A DNA stretch of 64,000 nucleotides from Fodinibius sediminis (GTDB lineage Bacteria; Bacteroidota; Rhodothermia; Balneolales; Balneolaceae): assembly GCF_900182555.1 (NCBI RefSeq), contig NZ_FXTH01000010.1, forward strand, positions 62,001 through 126,000, written 5' to 3'. A program made the position numbers and the translations under genes. The notes beneath the pieces are model-generated. The model saw only the letters and a program-made list of their open reading frames with translations, ran no database searches and was not told the origin of the DNA. Positions 20,143 through 29,855 of the stretch are shown piece by piece. Each line of letters starts with the position of its first letter. Position 1 is the stretch's first letter.

Positions 20143-21597
20143 ATGAGTCTTTGCTCCATGTCATTCCGCAAAATTATTCTCATCGCTTTTCTGCTGGTAA
20201 CTGCCTCCTGTGCCCAAAAGGAGCAGGGAGCATCTATCTCAGGCTCTGTTGACTATGTGGGATCAGCTCAATTTTATATCAGCCAGCAGCCGCTGCACTA
20301 CAAATATTCTGACAAGATTGAGCATCCCGTCGCCGTAGATGAAAACGGAAACTTCAGCCTTTCTATACCCGTAGATTCTGCACAGCTCGTGCGTTTTCAT
20401 ATTGATGAACAGTCCTATCCTTTGTATCTGAAGCCGGGCCGCGGTCTGCAGCTGACCATCAGTCGCGCCGATTTTCCGGCCGCGGTAGATGTGGATGGCT
20501 ATTCTGAACCCTGGGATGAAACCTATGCGACCTACCTTGAGAAGGAACAACCGCTGCTGATGCAAATTAATAACCACCTTCCCGCTTTCCGGGAAGGAGA
20601 TTCCACGGCCGTCCTGGACCTGTACAAAAAACGATACGAATTAGCCAAAGAATATTTTGCCTCCACTCCTTTTGAGGATCTTTATTTTAAGGCCATAGGC
20701 GAATACCTGGTCAAGCGGCTTGAATCGATCACCTATCAACGAACAACACCCGGTTTCCACCCGCAAGAAGAGCGAGCAGAGGTGTTGCAGACCGCCCAAA
20801 AGCTTGATTTTTTCACGTTCCGTTCGCTTCATGCCCAGCGGGCCGGCATCCGTGACTTCACCAATGCCTTTGCCAATACCTTTGGTGTTGCAGACCGCCT
20901 GGAAAAAAAGCTGGGGCAATCCCTGATGCAATACGACGTGAAGCGCCTCGGGTACCCCACCCTCGATTCAGCACGCACCTCTGTTCTGAAACATATCGAC
21001 GGCCGCCGTGCCAAAGCCTATGCACGGCTGTATCTTGTGGCCGAACGTATCGGGGAGATGCCGCTGAAAACAGCCGAACCCAGCTACAGGGCTTTCCTGG
21101 ATGACTATACAGACTTCCCCCGTTATACAGACTTTCTGATCTCCTTTTACAAGGAAATTAAGCGTGTTTCCCCGGGCCAGCCGGCCATTCCTTTTACACT
21201 CCCTACCGCAGCAGGTGAAACCCTCCGGATGCAGGACTTCCGCGGCCGGTATGTACTGCTTGATTTCTGGGCCAGCTGGTGCATCCCGTGCCTCGATGAA
21301 TTTCCCCATATGCGGAAATTGTACAACAACTATTCGCGGGATCAGTTTGAGATCCTGGCAATATCCATCGAAGAAGACAGCCTCCGCTGGCGACAGGCGA
21401 CGGAACAATTCCAGAACCCCTGGCCCCAGCTTTATGGAGGCCATGGCTTTGAACAAGAAACCTTTTCAGCCTACCGCGGCGGGGGGATTCCTTTTTATAT
21501 CCTGGTGGGGCCGGAGGGGAATATCCTCCGTTACAACGATGCACGCCCCTCCTTCAACCTGCCCCAGATCCTGGACAGCCTGATCACTCAACCTTAA
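20143..21597 (+). CDS. TlpA-like thiol-disulfide oxidoreductase lipoprotein
   Basis: A 484-residue predicted lipoprotein with a signal ending in the lipobox TASC. The N-terminal half (about 30-330) is a DUF4369-like beta domain followed by helices, as in many Bacteroidetes TlpA-type proteins. The C-terminal thioredoxin-fold domain (about 345-480) holds the redox motif WCIPC with cysteines at 380 and 383, preceded by [11 protein letters not shown], and a cis-proline region [11 protein letters not shown]. It should act in the periplasm as a thiol reductant or disulfide enzyme. An alternative ATG lies at 20158. The hexosaminidase gene follows after 24 bases. Confidence 0.9.
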   Translation: MSLCSMSFRKIILIAFLLVTASCAQKEQGASISGSVDYVGSAQFYISQQPLHYKYSDKIEHPVAVDENGNFSLSIPVDSAQLVRFHIDEQSYPLYLKPGRGLQLTISRADFPAAVDVDGYSEPWDETYATYLEKEQPLLMQINNHLPAFREGDSTAVLDLYKKRYELAKEYFASTPFEDLYFKAIGEYLVKRLESITYQRTTPGFHPQEERAEVLQTAQKLDFFTFRSLHAQRAGIRDFTNAFANTFGVADRLEKKLGQSLMQYDVKRLGYPTLDSARTSVLKHIDGRRAKAYARLYLVAERIGEMPLKTAEPSYRAFLDDYTDFPRYTDFLISFYKEIKRVSPGQPAIPFTLPTAAGETLRMQDFRGRYVLLDFWASWCIPCLDEFPHMRKLYNNYSRDQFEILAISIEEDSLRWRQATEQFQNPWPQLYGGHGFEQETFSAYRGGGIPFYILVGPEGNILRYNDARPSFNLPQILDSLITQP

Positions 21598-21621
21598 CCC
21601 ATACGTTTTTACAGACTGATC

Positions 21622-22755
21622 ATGATGAAATCAACCGCCTTGTTTGCCACCCTGATTACGGCCTTTTTTGCCACCGGCGCCTGCAGCCAGGACGGCACCC
21701 CCGACACGACGAACGAACCGGTCTCCCTGGATCAAAAAATAGGCCAGATGCTGAATGTCGGGTTTCGTGGCACCAGCCTCTCAGACACCAATCACATCGT
21801 ACGGGATATTAACCAATATCACCTGGGAAGTGTTACCCTTTTTGACTATGACGTCCCGAAAGACACGGCTCTGCGCAATATTCAATCTCCCGACCAAGTC
21901 AAAACACTCATCAGCGACCTTCAGGAGCAGGCACAGACTCCGCTCTTTGTTGCCGTTGACCAAGAGGGCGGCCAGGTAGCCCGACTCAAGCCGGAACGAG
22001 GCTTTCCGTCCACGGTATCGGCACAGTACCTCGGAGAGCTCAACAATAGCGACAGCACGCGCCACTATGCACGACAAATGGCCCGAACGCTCTCTGAACT
22101 GGGATTCAACCTTAATTTTACACCGGTGGTAGACCTTAACACCAATCCCGGCAATCCCGTTATCGGGGGATTGAAGCGCAGTTTCTCTGCAGATCCGCAA
22201 ACCGTGGTCAAACACGCTTCCATTTATATCCAAGCATTGCACGAACAGGATATCGTGACGGTGCTCAAACATTTCCCGGGACACGGCAGCTCGGAAAAAG
22301 ATTCCCATCTCGTCGTAGTGGATGTAACCGAAACATGGTCGAAAGAGGAACTTATTCCCTACCGGAAGCTGATTAATGACGGCCTGATAGATATGATTAT
22401 GACGGCTCATATCTTTAACGCCCAATGGGATACGACCTATCCCGCTACCCTCTCGAAACCGGTCATCACCGGCATGCTGCGCGATCAGCTGAATTTCGAA
22501 GGGGTCATTATTTCCGACGATCTGATGATGGGAGCCATCCGCAAGGAGTACGGCCTTGAAACCGCGGTCAGGCAAGCGCTTCTGGCGGGTGTTGATATTC
22601 TTACCTTCGGCAACAATGCCATTTACGATCCCGAGATTGTACCCAAAGTAAACAGCATCATCCATCGTCTGCTTGAAGAGGGAGCCATCAGCCCGGAAAG
22701 AATTGATCAATCCTATCAGCGGATCATGGCCCTTAAAAAGCAGCGGCTCCGGTAG
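21622..22755 (+). CDS. Glycoside hydrolase family 3 beta-N-acetylhexosaminidase, NagZ-like lipoprotein
   Basis: A GH3 enzyme that removes beta-N-acetylglucosamine, either from peptidoglycan fragments or from chitin-like chains. The 377-residue protein has a lipobox (TGAC) near residue 20, so it is exported, unlike cytosolic NagZ. Motifs are VDQEGGQVARL (substrate site), the general acid/base loop KHFPGHGSSEKDSH from residue 216, and GVIISDDLMM with the likely nucleophile Asp299. It has only the NagZ-type TIM barrel and lacks the second beta-glucosidase domain. It follows the TlpA-like gene by 24 bases and is probably in its operon. Confidence 0.92.
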   Translation: MMKSTALFATLITAFFATGACSQDGTPDTTNEPVSLDQKIGQMLNVGFRGTSLSDTNHIVRDINQYHLGSVTLFDYDVPKDTALRNIQSPDQVKTLISDLQEQAQTPLFVAVDQEGGQVARLKPERGFPSTVSAQYLGELNNSDSTRHYARQMARTLSELGFNLNFTPVVDLNTNPGNPVIGGLKRSFSADPQTVVKHASIYIQALHEQDIVTVLKHFPGHGSSEKDSHLVVVDVTETWSKEELIPYRKLINDGLIDMIMTAHIFNAQWDTTYPATLSKPVITGMLRDQLNFEGVIISDDLMMGAIRKEYGLETAVRQALLAGVDILTFGNNAIYDPEIVPKVNSIIHRLLEEGAISPERIDQSYQRIMALKKQRLR

Positions 22756-22809
22756 CCCTGTCGGCTTCATTATCTATACAACAGAAACCAGAAGCTTTTT
22801 ACACGAAGA

Positions 22810-23706
22810 TCAGCTGCGATCGCTATTAGGCGTTTTGAAAGAACGCTCCCGGTAGCTGACCTCCCCCCCGAACATCCGGGTGTACTCCCTGGTGAAAAAA
22901 GCACCCACCAGCACAATCTGCACATTGTAATAGATCCAAATCAGAAAAATGACGAACGATCCGGCTGTCTTGTAGGCCGGCTCAAGCGCTGACTCGGAAA
23001 GATACCATCCGACCAGCATTTTGCCCACCATAAAAAGAAGGGTGGTGAATAGAGCACCAGCAGCAACATCCCGCAGCCGCATGACCACATCAGGCAGTAC
23101 CTTGAAAAGCGTCACAAAAAAGGCCATCGCCAGCAGTATGTTAGTCACGGTGCTGCTCATTTGCACCATAAAAAGATCGCCTGTCCCCCAAAACAATATA
23201 AGCACCCGCTCCATCCCGTAGAGAATGCTTTCGGAAATCAAACCGAGCAGCAAAAGAAGGCTCACAGCCCCGATAAACAGCAGGGCCTTAAAACGGTTCC
23301 ACAGGAAGACCACGACCATGCCTGTCTCCGGCTCCGGGACCTCCCAGATCATATTGAGACTGTATTTAAACTGGGACAACAGCGTAGTGGCTCCAAAAAG
23401 AAGCGTAACCGCCGCAGCCAGCGAAGACCAGAAACCCGAGGAACTACGTGAAGCGGTAACCGCCATTTCCTGGATCGAGTCGGCAATATCATTGCCCACA
23501 ATCGCATACAGAGTTTGCTGGAGTTGAGCCTGTCCTGTCTCCCCTCCCAGCACGAGACTGAGCACCCATACCACAATAATGATCAGCGGGGCCGTAGAAA
23601 AAATAGCAAAAAATGCGATAGCAGCCCCATGCAAACCCATATCGAAGTTCCGTATCTGCTCAAATAGCTGTTTAAACAGCCGCTTTATTTTGTCCATTAA
23701 TTTCAA
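22810..23706 (-). CDS. YihY/virulence factor BrkB family membrane protein
   Basis: A 298-residue inner-membrane protein with about six helices. Typical YihY features are the early HGAAIAFFAIFSTAPLIII, the central FGATTLLSQFKYSLNMIWEVPE, and the late KMLVGWYLSESALEPAYKTAGSFVIFLIWIYYNVQIVLVGAFFTREY. The family was once annotated as RNase BN but has no proven enzymatic role. It is convergent with the GH3 gene and divergent from the DinB gene. Confidence 0.92.
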   Translation of the reverse strand: MKLMDKIKRLFKQLFEQIRNFDMGLHGAAIAFFAIFSTAPLIIIVVWVLSLVLGGETGQAQLQQTLYAIVGNDIADSIQEMAVTASRSSSGFWSSLAAAVTLLFGATTLLSQFKYSLNMIWEVPEPETGMVVVFLWNRFKALLFIGAVSLLLLLGLISESILYGMERVLILFWGTGDLFMVQMSSTVTNILLAMAFFVTLFKVLPDVVMRLRDVAAGALFTTLLFMVGKMLVGWYLSESALEPAYKTAGSFVIFLIWIYYNVQIVLVGAFFTREYTRMFGGEVSYRERSFKTPNSDRS

Positions 23707-23806
23707 AACGCTATCCCCAATGACTATGTTATAATAGCAAATCGCACAGTTGATGCTATCTCTAATCTATCCCTTAAGATAACCCTTCACAAGGATATTT
23801 CTTCCC

Positions 23807-24400
23807 ATGATTCTCCGATACAGCTATGACTGGTTTATTCAACAGTTTGAACAGGCCGGGGAAACCGCTGAAACTTTTCTTCTCTCCGTCGATGAGGCGC
23901 ATTTCCTTCAGTCCCCTTCCGCCCAGCAATGGTCCATTGCCGAATGCTATCACCACCTCATCAAATTTGGGAATATTTATCACCGGAACCTGGACCGCCG
24001 TCTCTCAGGTAATCCCGCCACTACCAATGATATTGATCAGGATTTTCCACCCCGCTGGTTCTGGAAAAAAGTTGCTGATTTCTTCGAACCGCCCTACACC
24101 TTCAAAATGAAAACGGTATCCCCGATGCGCCCCGATGCAGTGAGCAGATACAACCGGCTGGAGCTGCTGGACGAGTTTATAAATTTGCAGGAACGATTTG
24201 TGAGCCAGCTCAGATACGCGAGAAAGGAAAGCGTCAGCTTGAGAGGCACCAAGGTGCCCCATCCCCTTCTAAGCCTGCTGCGGCTGACCTTTTCCGAGTA
24301 CTACCTCCTGACGCTGGCTCACCAGCGGCGCCACCAGTGGCAGGCCGAACAAACTCTGTCAGCATTAGAGGAAAGCTACGACAAGTCTGCCAATACCTAG
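23807..24400 (+). CDS. DinB superfamily protein
   Basis: A 197-residue cytosolic protein with a four-helix DinB-like fold. The pattern AQQWSIAECYHHLIKFGNIYHRNL (about 45-68) and the C-terminal SEYYLLTLAHQRRHQWQAEQ (about 165-185) supply the histidines expected for the metal site of this superfamily. Members are often thiol-dependent (bacillithiol or mycothiol) transferases or of unknown activity. A bacilliredoxin-like gene lies 2.6 kb away, but no functional link is shown. It is monocistronic in appearance. Confidence 0.88.
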   Translation: MILRYSYDWFIQQFEQAGETAETFLLSVDEAHFLQSPSAQQWSIAECYHHLIKFGNIYHRNLDRRLSGNPATTNDIDQDFPPRWFWKKVADFFEPPYTFKMKTVSPMRPDAVSRYNRLELLDEFINLQERFVSQLRYARKESVSLRGTKVPHPLLSLLRLTFSEYYLLTLAHQRRHQWQAEQTLSALEESYDKSANT

Positions 24401-24710
24401 CAGAGCCTGGGTTTCATGAGCCGGCGGCCTCCTCTGTATTCCGGACATGACTTCCCGCAACATGCCGGCAAAAAACATTACACCAGGGGATTGAATCGGA
24501 GACAATCTTTGTTAATCCTATACACTGCAAACGAACTGACATTATGCAAAAATAACATCATTAATTGATAACCTTCCAGCAGAGGATATAATGAAACGGG
24601 CGATTCATACGTTTTCCCTACGAATCGTCAAAATGCACCTGCAGCACCGGCCCTGGAGTGATTATCCGTACAGCCCTAGCAACAATATCTAACTAGAAAC
24701 AATTTTCACC
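24401..24710. other. Intergenic, 310 bp
   Basis: This holds one possible small ORF (24591-24692, listed separately) and probably the promoter of the TetR-AarF genes. No terminator or RNA was recognised. Confidence 0.5.
24591..24692 (+). CDS. Possible small ORF (33 aa) or leader peptide
   Basis: A 33-codon frame starting MKRAIHTFSLRIVK, preceded by AGAGGA with a 4-base spacer, and ending 18 bases before the TetR gene. The ribosome site and position are the only evidence; no homologue is known to me, and chance is a real possibility. Confidence 0.22.
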   Translation: MKRAIHTFSLRIVKMHLQHRPWSDYPYSPSNNI

Positions 24711-25409
24711 ATGTCGACTCTTGATCCTGAAACGCTCGAAATAAAATATGCCATTGCAGACGCCGCTGTGGATCTGTATCTCAAGGGCAACGGCTATTTT
24801 GTGATAAAAGATGTGGCAAAAGCCACAGGCATCGATCCTGCTGATGTATTTGACTACTTCCCGAACAAAGAAGCCATACTTCAGTTTTATTATACCGCCA
24901 TTATTTACCGCTACCGTTTCATGATTGATGAAATCAGCGGTTTCGAAGCCTACTCGATCAGTGAAAAATTTTCAAACTTTGCCTATGCAAGCTTTGACAT
25001 GCTGGATGAAAAACCGGCTTTCGTGGATAACACCTTTGAGCAGCTCATCCTGCAGTCACACACCACAACCGATTTTGAGCAGGAAGTGGAAAAACTGCTA
25101 AAGGAGTTCCTGGAAGAAGACTCCCGGTTGTCGACCGGCTCTACCATCATCATGAATAGCTGCTTCTACGCTTTTCTCCGGCGCAAGTACCTGGAGACCA
25201 TTCGATTCCGAATTTACGATACGAGTGAGGGGCACGAGCTGACCATGGAATTCATCGATAAGCTGACCAGCCTTTTGCAGGAGCTGCTGTACAACACCAT
25301 TCTCGACCAGGGATTTGAACTCGGAAAGTTCCTGTATTCCAACAAAAAGACTTTCCTTAACCAGATGCCCCTTATTAAAAAGATCTTTTCCAAAATAGAA
25401 ATTCGATAA
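24711..25409 (+). CDS. TetR/AcrR family transcriptional regulator
   Basis: A 232-residue regulator with an N-terminal TetR helix-turn-helix at about 12-58: YFVIKDVAKATGIDPADVFDYFPNKEAILQFYY, in which the DYFPNKEAIL recognition stretch matches the family. The C-terminal ligand domain is not diagnostic. It overlaps no gene but is only 3 bases upstream of the AarF-like kinase gene, so the two are co-transcribed and the regulator probably controls its own operon. The ligand is unknown. Confidence 0.88.
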   Translation: MSTLDPETLEIKYAIADAAVDLYLKGNGYFVIKDVAKATGIDPADVFDYFPNKEAILQFYYTAIIYRYRFMIDEISGFEAYSISEKFSNFAYASFDMLDEKPAFVDNTFEQLILQSHTTTDFEQEVEKLLKEFLEEDSRLSTGSTIIMNSCFYAFLRRKYLETIRFRIYDTSEGHELTMEFIDKLTSLLQELLYNTILDQGFELGKFLYSNKKTFLNQMPLIKKIFSKIEIR

Positions 25410-25412
25410 TTT

Positions 25413-26741
25413 ATGAACGAAGATTTTCCATCCTCAAAGTTCGAACGCGGCAAAATTTTTGCCAAAACCGGCCTTAAAGTCGGCACCAATTATGCCAAAC
25501 GATACCTGAAAAAATCAATTGGACAGAAAGAGAGCCAGGAAGAGGGGCGGCAGTTCCACTCCGAGAATGCCCGGCAGATTTTTAATGAATTTACAAAACT
25601 GCGCGGAACTGCCCTCAAGATTGCCCAGTCGCTGAGTATGGACGAGGGCATGCTCCCCGATGAATTCGCCGAAGTGATGAGTGAAGCGCAGTACAGCGTA
25701 CCCCCCATCAACAAGGCACTGGCCCGCTCCATCATCAAGAAAGAGCTCGGAGACTACCCGGAAGCACTGTTCAGTCATTTTAAACCGGATGCCATTGCCG
25801 CGGCCTCCATTGGACAGGTGCACGAGGCCCGCCTCAAAGACGGTGAGAAGGTTGCCGTCAAGATTCAATATCCCAACGTGCGCAATACCATCCACTCGGA
25901 TATGGCCATGGCCAAGTCGCTGGTCAAACGACTGGCCAAGCGGGGGGCTAACCTCGATGACTATTTTGATGAGGTGGAAGCCACCCTGCTGGAAGAAACC
26001 GACTACCGGCAGGAAGGGCAGTATATCGAGTACTTTCACCAGCGGTTTCACGGTGACACTATTGTCACTCCCCGCTGGATTAAAGAATTGTCCTCCCGGA
26101 AAGTACTGACCATGACTTTTGTGGAGGGCCGGCACCTCAAAGAGCTCCTCGAAATGAATCCCAGCCAGGAAGAACGCAATCATTTCGGACAGCTGCTCTG
26201 GGATTTCTTCCACGACCAGGTGGAGCAGCGCAACTTCATCCATGCTGACACCCATCCCGGCAATTTCTTTTTTCGGGACGACGGCCGACTGGGTGTTATT
26301 GATTTCGGATGTGTCAAAAAGTTTGATGAGGAGTTTACGCAAAATTATATGCAACTGCTGCCAATGCACCTCAATGGCGATGAAAAAGCCATCCGGGAAC
26401 TATACACCCGGCTGGATATCGTCAAGGAACATCCGGACAACCCCCGGAAGGAGGAAGAGTTCTTCCAGTTTTGCAAGAATTACGGCAATACCTTTGCTCT
26501 GCCCTACATGAATAATGAGTTTGACTTTGGCGATCCGTCGTTTAAGCGGAAAATCAACCATTACGCCAAAAGGATGCCGATTATGAATGAGCCCCGCGGC
26601 GACAAGAACTTCATTTACAGCACGAAGGTTCATATGGGGCTGTACAGTATCCTCATGAAATTGAAAGCCAGAATCGACACTCGGCAAAGCAAGGAGATTA
26701 CCCAGAAGGTGCTGGGTGAGATGGAGCAGGAACAGTTGTAA
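25413..26741 (+). CDS. AarF/UbiB (ABC1) family atypical kinase-like protein
   Basis: A 442-residue protein of the ABC1/UbiB/ADCK family of atypical kinases or ATPases, members of which support quinone biosynthesis or lipid handling. Signatures are the alanine-rich loop AAASIGQVHEA at about 129-139, the ATP-site lysine in VAVKIQYP at about 146-153, the catalytic-loop-like HADTHPGNFFF at about 277-287 and the metal-binding VIDFG at about 295-299. The KxGQ-type motif seen in many members appears as LKIAQSLS. Translation follows the TetR gene after 3 bases. The exact substrate is not known. Confidence 0.92.
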   Translation: MNEDFPSSKFERGKIFAKTGLKVGTNYAKRYLKKSIGQKESQEEGRQFHSENARQIFNEFTKLRGTALKIAQSLSMDEGMLPDEFAEVMSEAQYSVPPINKALARSIIKKELGDYPEALFSHFKPDAIAAASIGQVHEARLKDGEKVAVKIQYPNVRNTIHSDMAMAKSLVKRLAKRGANLDDYFDEVEATLLEETDYRQEGQYIEYFHQRFHGDTIVTPRWIKELSSRKVLTMTFVEGRHLKELLEMNPSQEERNHFGQLLWDFFHDQVEQRNFIHADTHPGNFFFRDDGRLGVIDFGCVKKFDEEFTQNYMQLLPMHLNGDEKAIRELYTRLDIVKEHPDNPRKEEEFFQFCKNYGNTFALPYMNNEFDFGDPSFKRKINHYAKRMPIMNEPRGDKNFIYSTKVHMGLYSILMKLKARIDTRQSKEITQKVLGEMEQEQL

Positions 26742-26920
26742 TCTATTGGCGTTCTATCCTATGCTGAAAGTTGCCAACATCTTCAAGAACGAAGGCCAGA
26801 CATAAGGGGGCAAGGCAATGGTTGATGAGAGGCACGGTCATTCAGGGGAGGAGAACCCGATGCCTGTCCCAGTCGTCATGAAATCAGGTGTACAACGACC
26901 TTCTTTATTCCTTCAACTAT

Positions 26921-26952
26921 AAAAAGCCGGTGATAAGAACCACCGGCTTTTT
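26921..26952. terminator. Bidirectional terminator between aarF-like and bacilliredoxin genes
   Basis: A perfect 12-bp stem AAAAAGCCGGTG/CACCGGCTTTTT with an 8-base loop (26933-26940). Both strands end in T runs, which suits the convergent neighbours. Confidence 0.92.
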
Positions 26953-26971
26953 ATGAAACGATTATTCTCAG

Positions 26972-27421
26972 TTATTCTTCCTCTTCCTGGCCGTTGAAAG
27001 CCTCAAAAACCATCTTCAGGTCGCTGGCTACTTCCTGCTTGGTACGCCCCTCAATACGGTGGCGTGGAATCATAGCCTTGATCTCGCCATCCTGGAAATA
27101 GGCAAATGCCGGTGAAGATGGCGGATACTCGCTGAAATATTCACGGGCGCGGGCGGTGGCTTCCTTGTCCTGCCCCGCGAAAACAGTCACCATATGATCC
27201 GGTTTGGTATCGGATTCGTCAAGGGCAATCTTTACACCCGGCCGGGCATTACCCGCTGCACAGCCACATACCGAATTAATCACCATCAGCATAGTGCCTT
27301 CGTTATACTCTTTCATCGCGCGGTCAACATCATCAACCGTTTTTAACTCCTCGACGCCTAAATCGGTCAGTTCCTCACGCATCCAAGAAACATCGGGACC
27401 AGTTCCTAATCCAAATTGCAT
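26972..27421 (-). CDS. BrxA/BrxB-type bacilliredoxin (YphP/YqiW family)
   Basis: A 149-residue thioredoxin-fold protein with the family CGC motif at residues 52-54 (INSVCGCAAGNARPG). Bacilliredoxins remove bacillithiol from mixed disulfides on oxidised proteins. Conserved flanks include FAGQDKEATARAREYF, YPPSSPAFAYFQDGEI and a PRHRIEGR turn. Balneolales and related bacteria may use bacillithiol, though no bacillithiol biosynthesis gene is in this window. A terminator lies just downstream and a superoxide dismutase gene just upstream, in keeping with a redox-stress neighbourhood. Confidence 0.93.
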   Translation of the reverse strand: MQFGLGTGPDVSWMREELTDLGVEELKTVDDVDRAMKEYNEGTMLMVINSVCGCAAGNARPGVKIALDESDTKPDHMVTVFAGQDKEATARAREYFSEYPPSSPAFAYFQDGEIKAMIPRHRIEGRTKQEVASDLKMVFEAFNGQEEEE

Positions 27422-27495
27422 AATAAAAACATTCTTTCGTTACGGCTACTATTAAATAATAAATATAATAACCTTTTGTGAAGTATTGAAGAAGA

Positions 27496-27525
27496 AAACG
27501 CCCCACAGCTGTCCGTGGAGCGTTT
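27496..27525 (-). terminator. Terminator downstream of superoxide dismutase
   Basis: Stem AAACGCCCCAC/GTGGAGCGTTT with one mismatch and an 8-base loop. On the minus strand it is followed by TTCTTCTTC, so it is a moderate terminator. Confidence 0.7.
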
Positions 27526-27551
27526 CCTGAAGCAGACTATATCAGCGGCTA

Positions 27552-28160
27552 TTACGTAGCATCCGCATAGTTCTCATTCACCTGATCCCAGTTGATCAGA
27601 TTCCAGAAATGTTCAACATAGTCGCCGCGCTTATTTTGGTAATGCAGGTAGTAAGCATGCTCCCACACATCCACGCCGAGAATTGGGGTCAGCCCATTCA
27701 TATAGGGACTGTTCTGGTTGGCCGTCGAAAGCACTTCCAGGCTTCCATCATCTTTGACGCACAACCATCCCCATCCGGAACCAAATTGTCCGGTAGCCGC
27801 GTTGTTGAACTGCTCCTTGAAAGAAGCAAAGCTGCCAAATTCATCGTCGATGGCGTCCGCAATATCGCCAGTTGCCGGTCCTCCTCCGTTCGGAGTGAGA
27901 ATGGTCCAGAATAATTTGTGATTGGCGTAACCTCCGCCGTTGTTGATCACAGCCTGACGGATATCCTCGGGCACTTCGTTAATCCGCTGCAACACTTCTT
28001 CAATGGGAAGATCAGCAAACTCATGTCCTTCCAATGCTGCATTCACCTTATTCGTATATCCCTGATGATGCTTGGTGTGATGAATTCTCATCGTTCGCTC
28101 ATCAATGTGAGGTTCCAATGCATCATAATCGTATGGAAGATCGGGTAATTCGTAAGCCAT
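27552..28160 (-). CDS. sodA: Superoxide dismutase, Fe/Mn family (probably Mn)
   Basis: Converts superoxide to oxygen and hydrogen peroxide. The 202-residue protein carries the four metal ligands: His27 (in [11 protein letters not shown]), His81 ([11 protein letters not shown]), Asp164 and His168 ([13 protein letters not shown]). Glycine in GGGYANH and glutamine in TANQNSP are the residues usually found in manganese enzymes, so Mn is favoured, although cambialistic use cannot be excluded. No signal peptide is seen. A terminator follows the gene, and sthA is divergent to the right. Confidence 0.96.
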   Translation of the reverse strand: MAYELPDLPYDYDALEPHIDERTMRIHHTKHHQGYTNKVNAALEGHEFADLPIEEVLQRINEVPEDIRQAVINNGGGYANHKLFWTILTPNGGGPATGDIADAIDDEFGSFASFKEQFNNAATGQFGSGWGWLCVKDDGSLEVLSTANQNSPYMNGLTPILGVDVWEHAYYLHYQNKRGDYVEHFWNLINWDQVNENYADAT

Positions 28161-28394
28161 AATTATTACAAGTTTAAAATTTTAGAGTTAGTAATAGTGT
28201 ATGAATATGATATAACTCTTTACAAATCAATGTGTTAAATTTAGCATCTTATTCGCATACTCCCAATCAAAAACGGTGATTAATTCGTTCCAATTTAAAA
28301 AAAATTAAAACTATAGCTGAAAACAGAGAAATCCTTCGCAAATTCATCTATTTTACTTTTATTGTCACAAAACAATTAGCTACTAATAAATACC

Positions 28395-29852
28395 ATGAGC
28401 CGAGATTATAATGTAATTATTATTGGCAGCGGACCGGCAGGATTTTCGTGTGCCATGCAGAGTTCCAAATTTGACCAGAAGGTATTGGTTGTCGAATCCC
28501 ATGAAGACTATTTGGGCGGTACCTGGATCAATACCGGCACCGTTCCCAGCAAAGCCCTGCGCGAGGCTGCCAAAACCATTCTGGAATTCAACAATCAGTT
28601 CGGCGATCATGAAAGCAGAAAGCCCTATGAGCGGTTTCGTATGGCCGACCTTCTGCAGTACAAGCAGGAAATCCTGGAAAAAGAAAACCGCAAAGTTAAA
28701 AATGATTTCATCAACAACAACGTAGATGTAGCCCGCGGTTTTGGCCGACTGCTCGACGACCATACCGTCGAAGTGGAGACGCACCTGGGAACTACCGAAA
28801 CCTACACGGCTGATTATATCCTGCTGTGCACGGGAAGCAGTCCCACCGAGCCGGGGACTTTTGAAATAGAGCATAACAAGATCCTGGATTATAAATCCAT
28901 CCTTGACCTCACGCATATTCCCCGCCGGCTCGTTGTTATCGGCTCCAGCGTCAGCGCTTTTGAATACGCCACCATTTTTGCGGCACTCGGAACCCGCATT
29001 ACGCTTCTCAACGAACAGGACGACTACCTGACCTTCCTGGATCATGAAATCAAGGAGCATTTTCAACAGGCGCTTCACGACCGCGGCATTACCGTAAAAA
29101 ATGGTATTTCAATCCAGGATGTGGAGTTCAATCCCCTGCGAAATAACACGGAGGTCAAGTTCAAGGCCAATACCGGCGAACAACAGCTCCAGGTTCTCGA
29201 GACTGAACATGTGCTGTATCTGGGAGGTCGCAAGCCCAACGTTGGTAACCTTAACCTCGACAAGGCCGGCGTCAAAACGGATGAAGATAATTTTATTATT
29301 GTCGATGAGAACTATAAAACCAATGTTGACAGTATCTATGCTGCCGGCGATGTGATCGGCTTCCCGAGTCTGGCATCGGCCTCCTTTACACAGGGACGGC
29401 TGGCAGCCTGCAATATGTTCAGCATTTCAAGTTTAGAAATGCCCGAGCAGATTCCCTATGGCATCTATACCATTCCGGAAATCTCCAACATCGGCATGAC
29501 CGAGCAGGAAGCTGAGAAAATGGGCCTTGATATCACCGTGGGACGTGCATACTTCAGTGAGATCACCAAGGCCGACATGACCAATCACAACGACGGGCTG
29601 CTCAAGCTGGTTTTTAATACGGAGTCACTCAAGCTGCTGGGCGTCCATATTCTCGGCAATGAAGCTGCCAACCTTGTGCACCTCGGGCAAGCGGTCATGG
29701 CTCTGGACGGAGACGTGCGGTACTTTATCCAGCACGTGATGAACTACCCTACCCTGAGTGAGGCCTACCGCATTGCTGCCTTCAATGGCGTCAACAGCGT
29801 CTACAAGGAGGGTGTGCAATACAAACAGATCCTGGAAGAAAAAAACTGCTGA
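28395..29852 (+). CDS. sthA: Soluble pyridine nucleotide transhydrogenase (Si-specific)
   Basis: A flavoprotein that exchanges reducing equivalents between NADPH and NAD in the cytosol. The 485-residue protein has an N-terminal FAD-binding GSGPAGF at 12-18, a second Rossmann motif VVIGSSVSAFEYA, the late FAD contact IYAAGDVIGFP and a C-terminal dimerisation domain. At the place where lipoamide dehydrogenases carry the redox CxxxxC it reads GGTWINTGTVPSKALREA, with no cysteine pair, as expected for SthA. The gene ends 3 bases before the convergent DUF429 gene. Confidence 0.93.
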   Translation: MSRDYNVIIIGSGPAGFSCAMQSSKFDQKVLVVESHEDYLGGTWINTGTVPSKALREAAKTILEFNNQFGDHESRKPYERFRMADLLQYKQEILEKENRKVKNDFINNNVDVARGFGRLLDDHTVEVETHLGTTETYTADYILLCTGSSPTEPGTFEIEHNKILDYKSILDLTHIPRRLVVIGSSVSAFEYATIFAALGTRITLLNEQDDYLTFLDHEIKEHFQQALHDRGITVKNGISIQDVEFNPLRNNTEVKFKANTGEQQLQVLETEHVLYLGGRKPNVGNLNLDKAGVKTDEDNFIIVDENYKTNVDSIYAAGDVIGFPSLASASFTQGRLAACNMFSISSLEMPEQIPYGIYTIPEISNIGMTEQEAEKMGLDITVGRAYFSEITKADMTNHNDGLLKLVFNTESLKLLGVHILGNEAANLVHLGQAVMALDGDVRYFIQHVMNYPTLSEAYRIAAFNGVNSVYKEGVQYKQILEEKNC

Positions 29853-29855
29853 TCG

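Noticed and set aside
21781-22770. 329-codon minus-strand frame
   Set aside because: Antisense to the GH3 gene, which has all catalytic motifs.
25515-26369. 284-codon minus-strand frame
   Set aside because: Antisense to the AarF-like gene.
28395-29852. Reading sthA as dihydrolipoamide dehydrogenase
   Set aside because: The redox CxxxxC motif is absent (TWINTG is found there), as is normal for soluble transhydrogenase.
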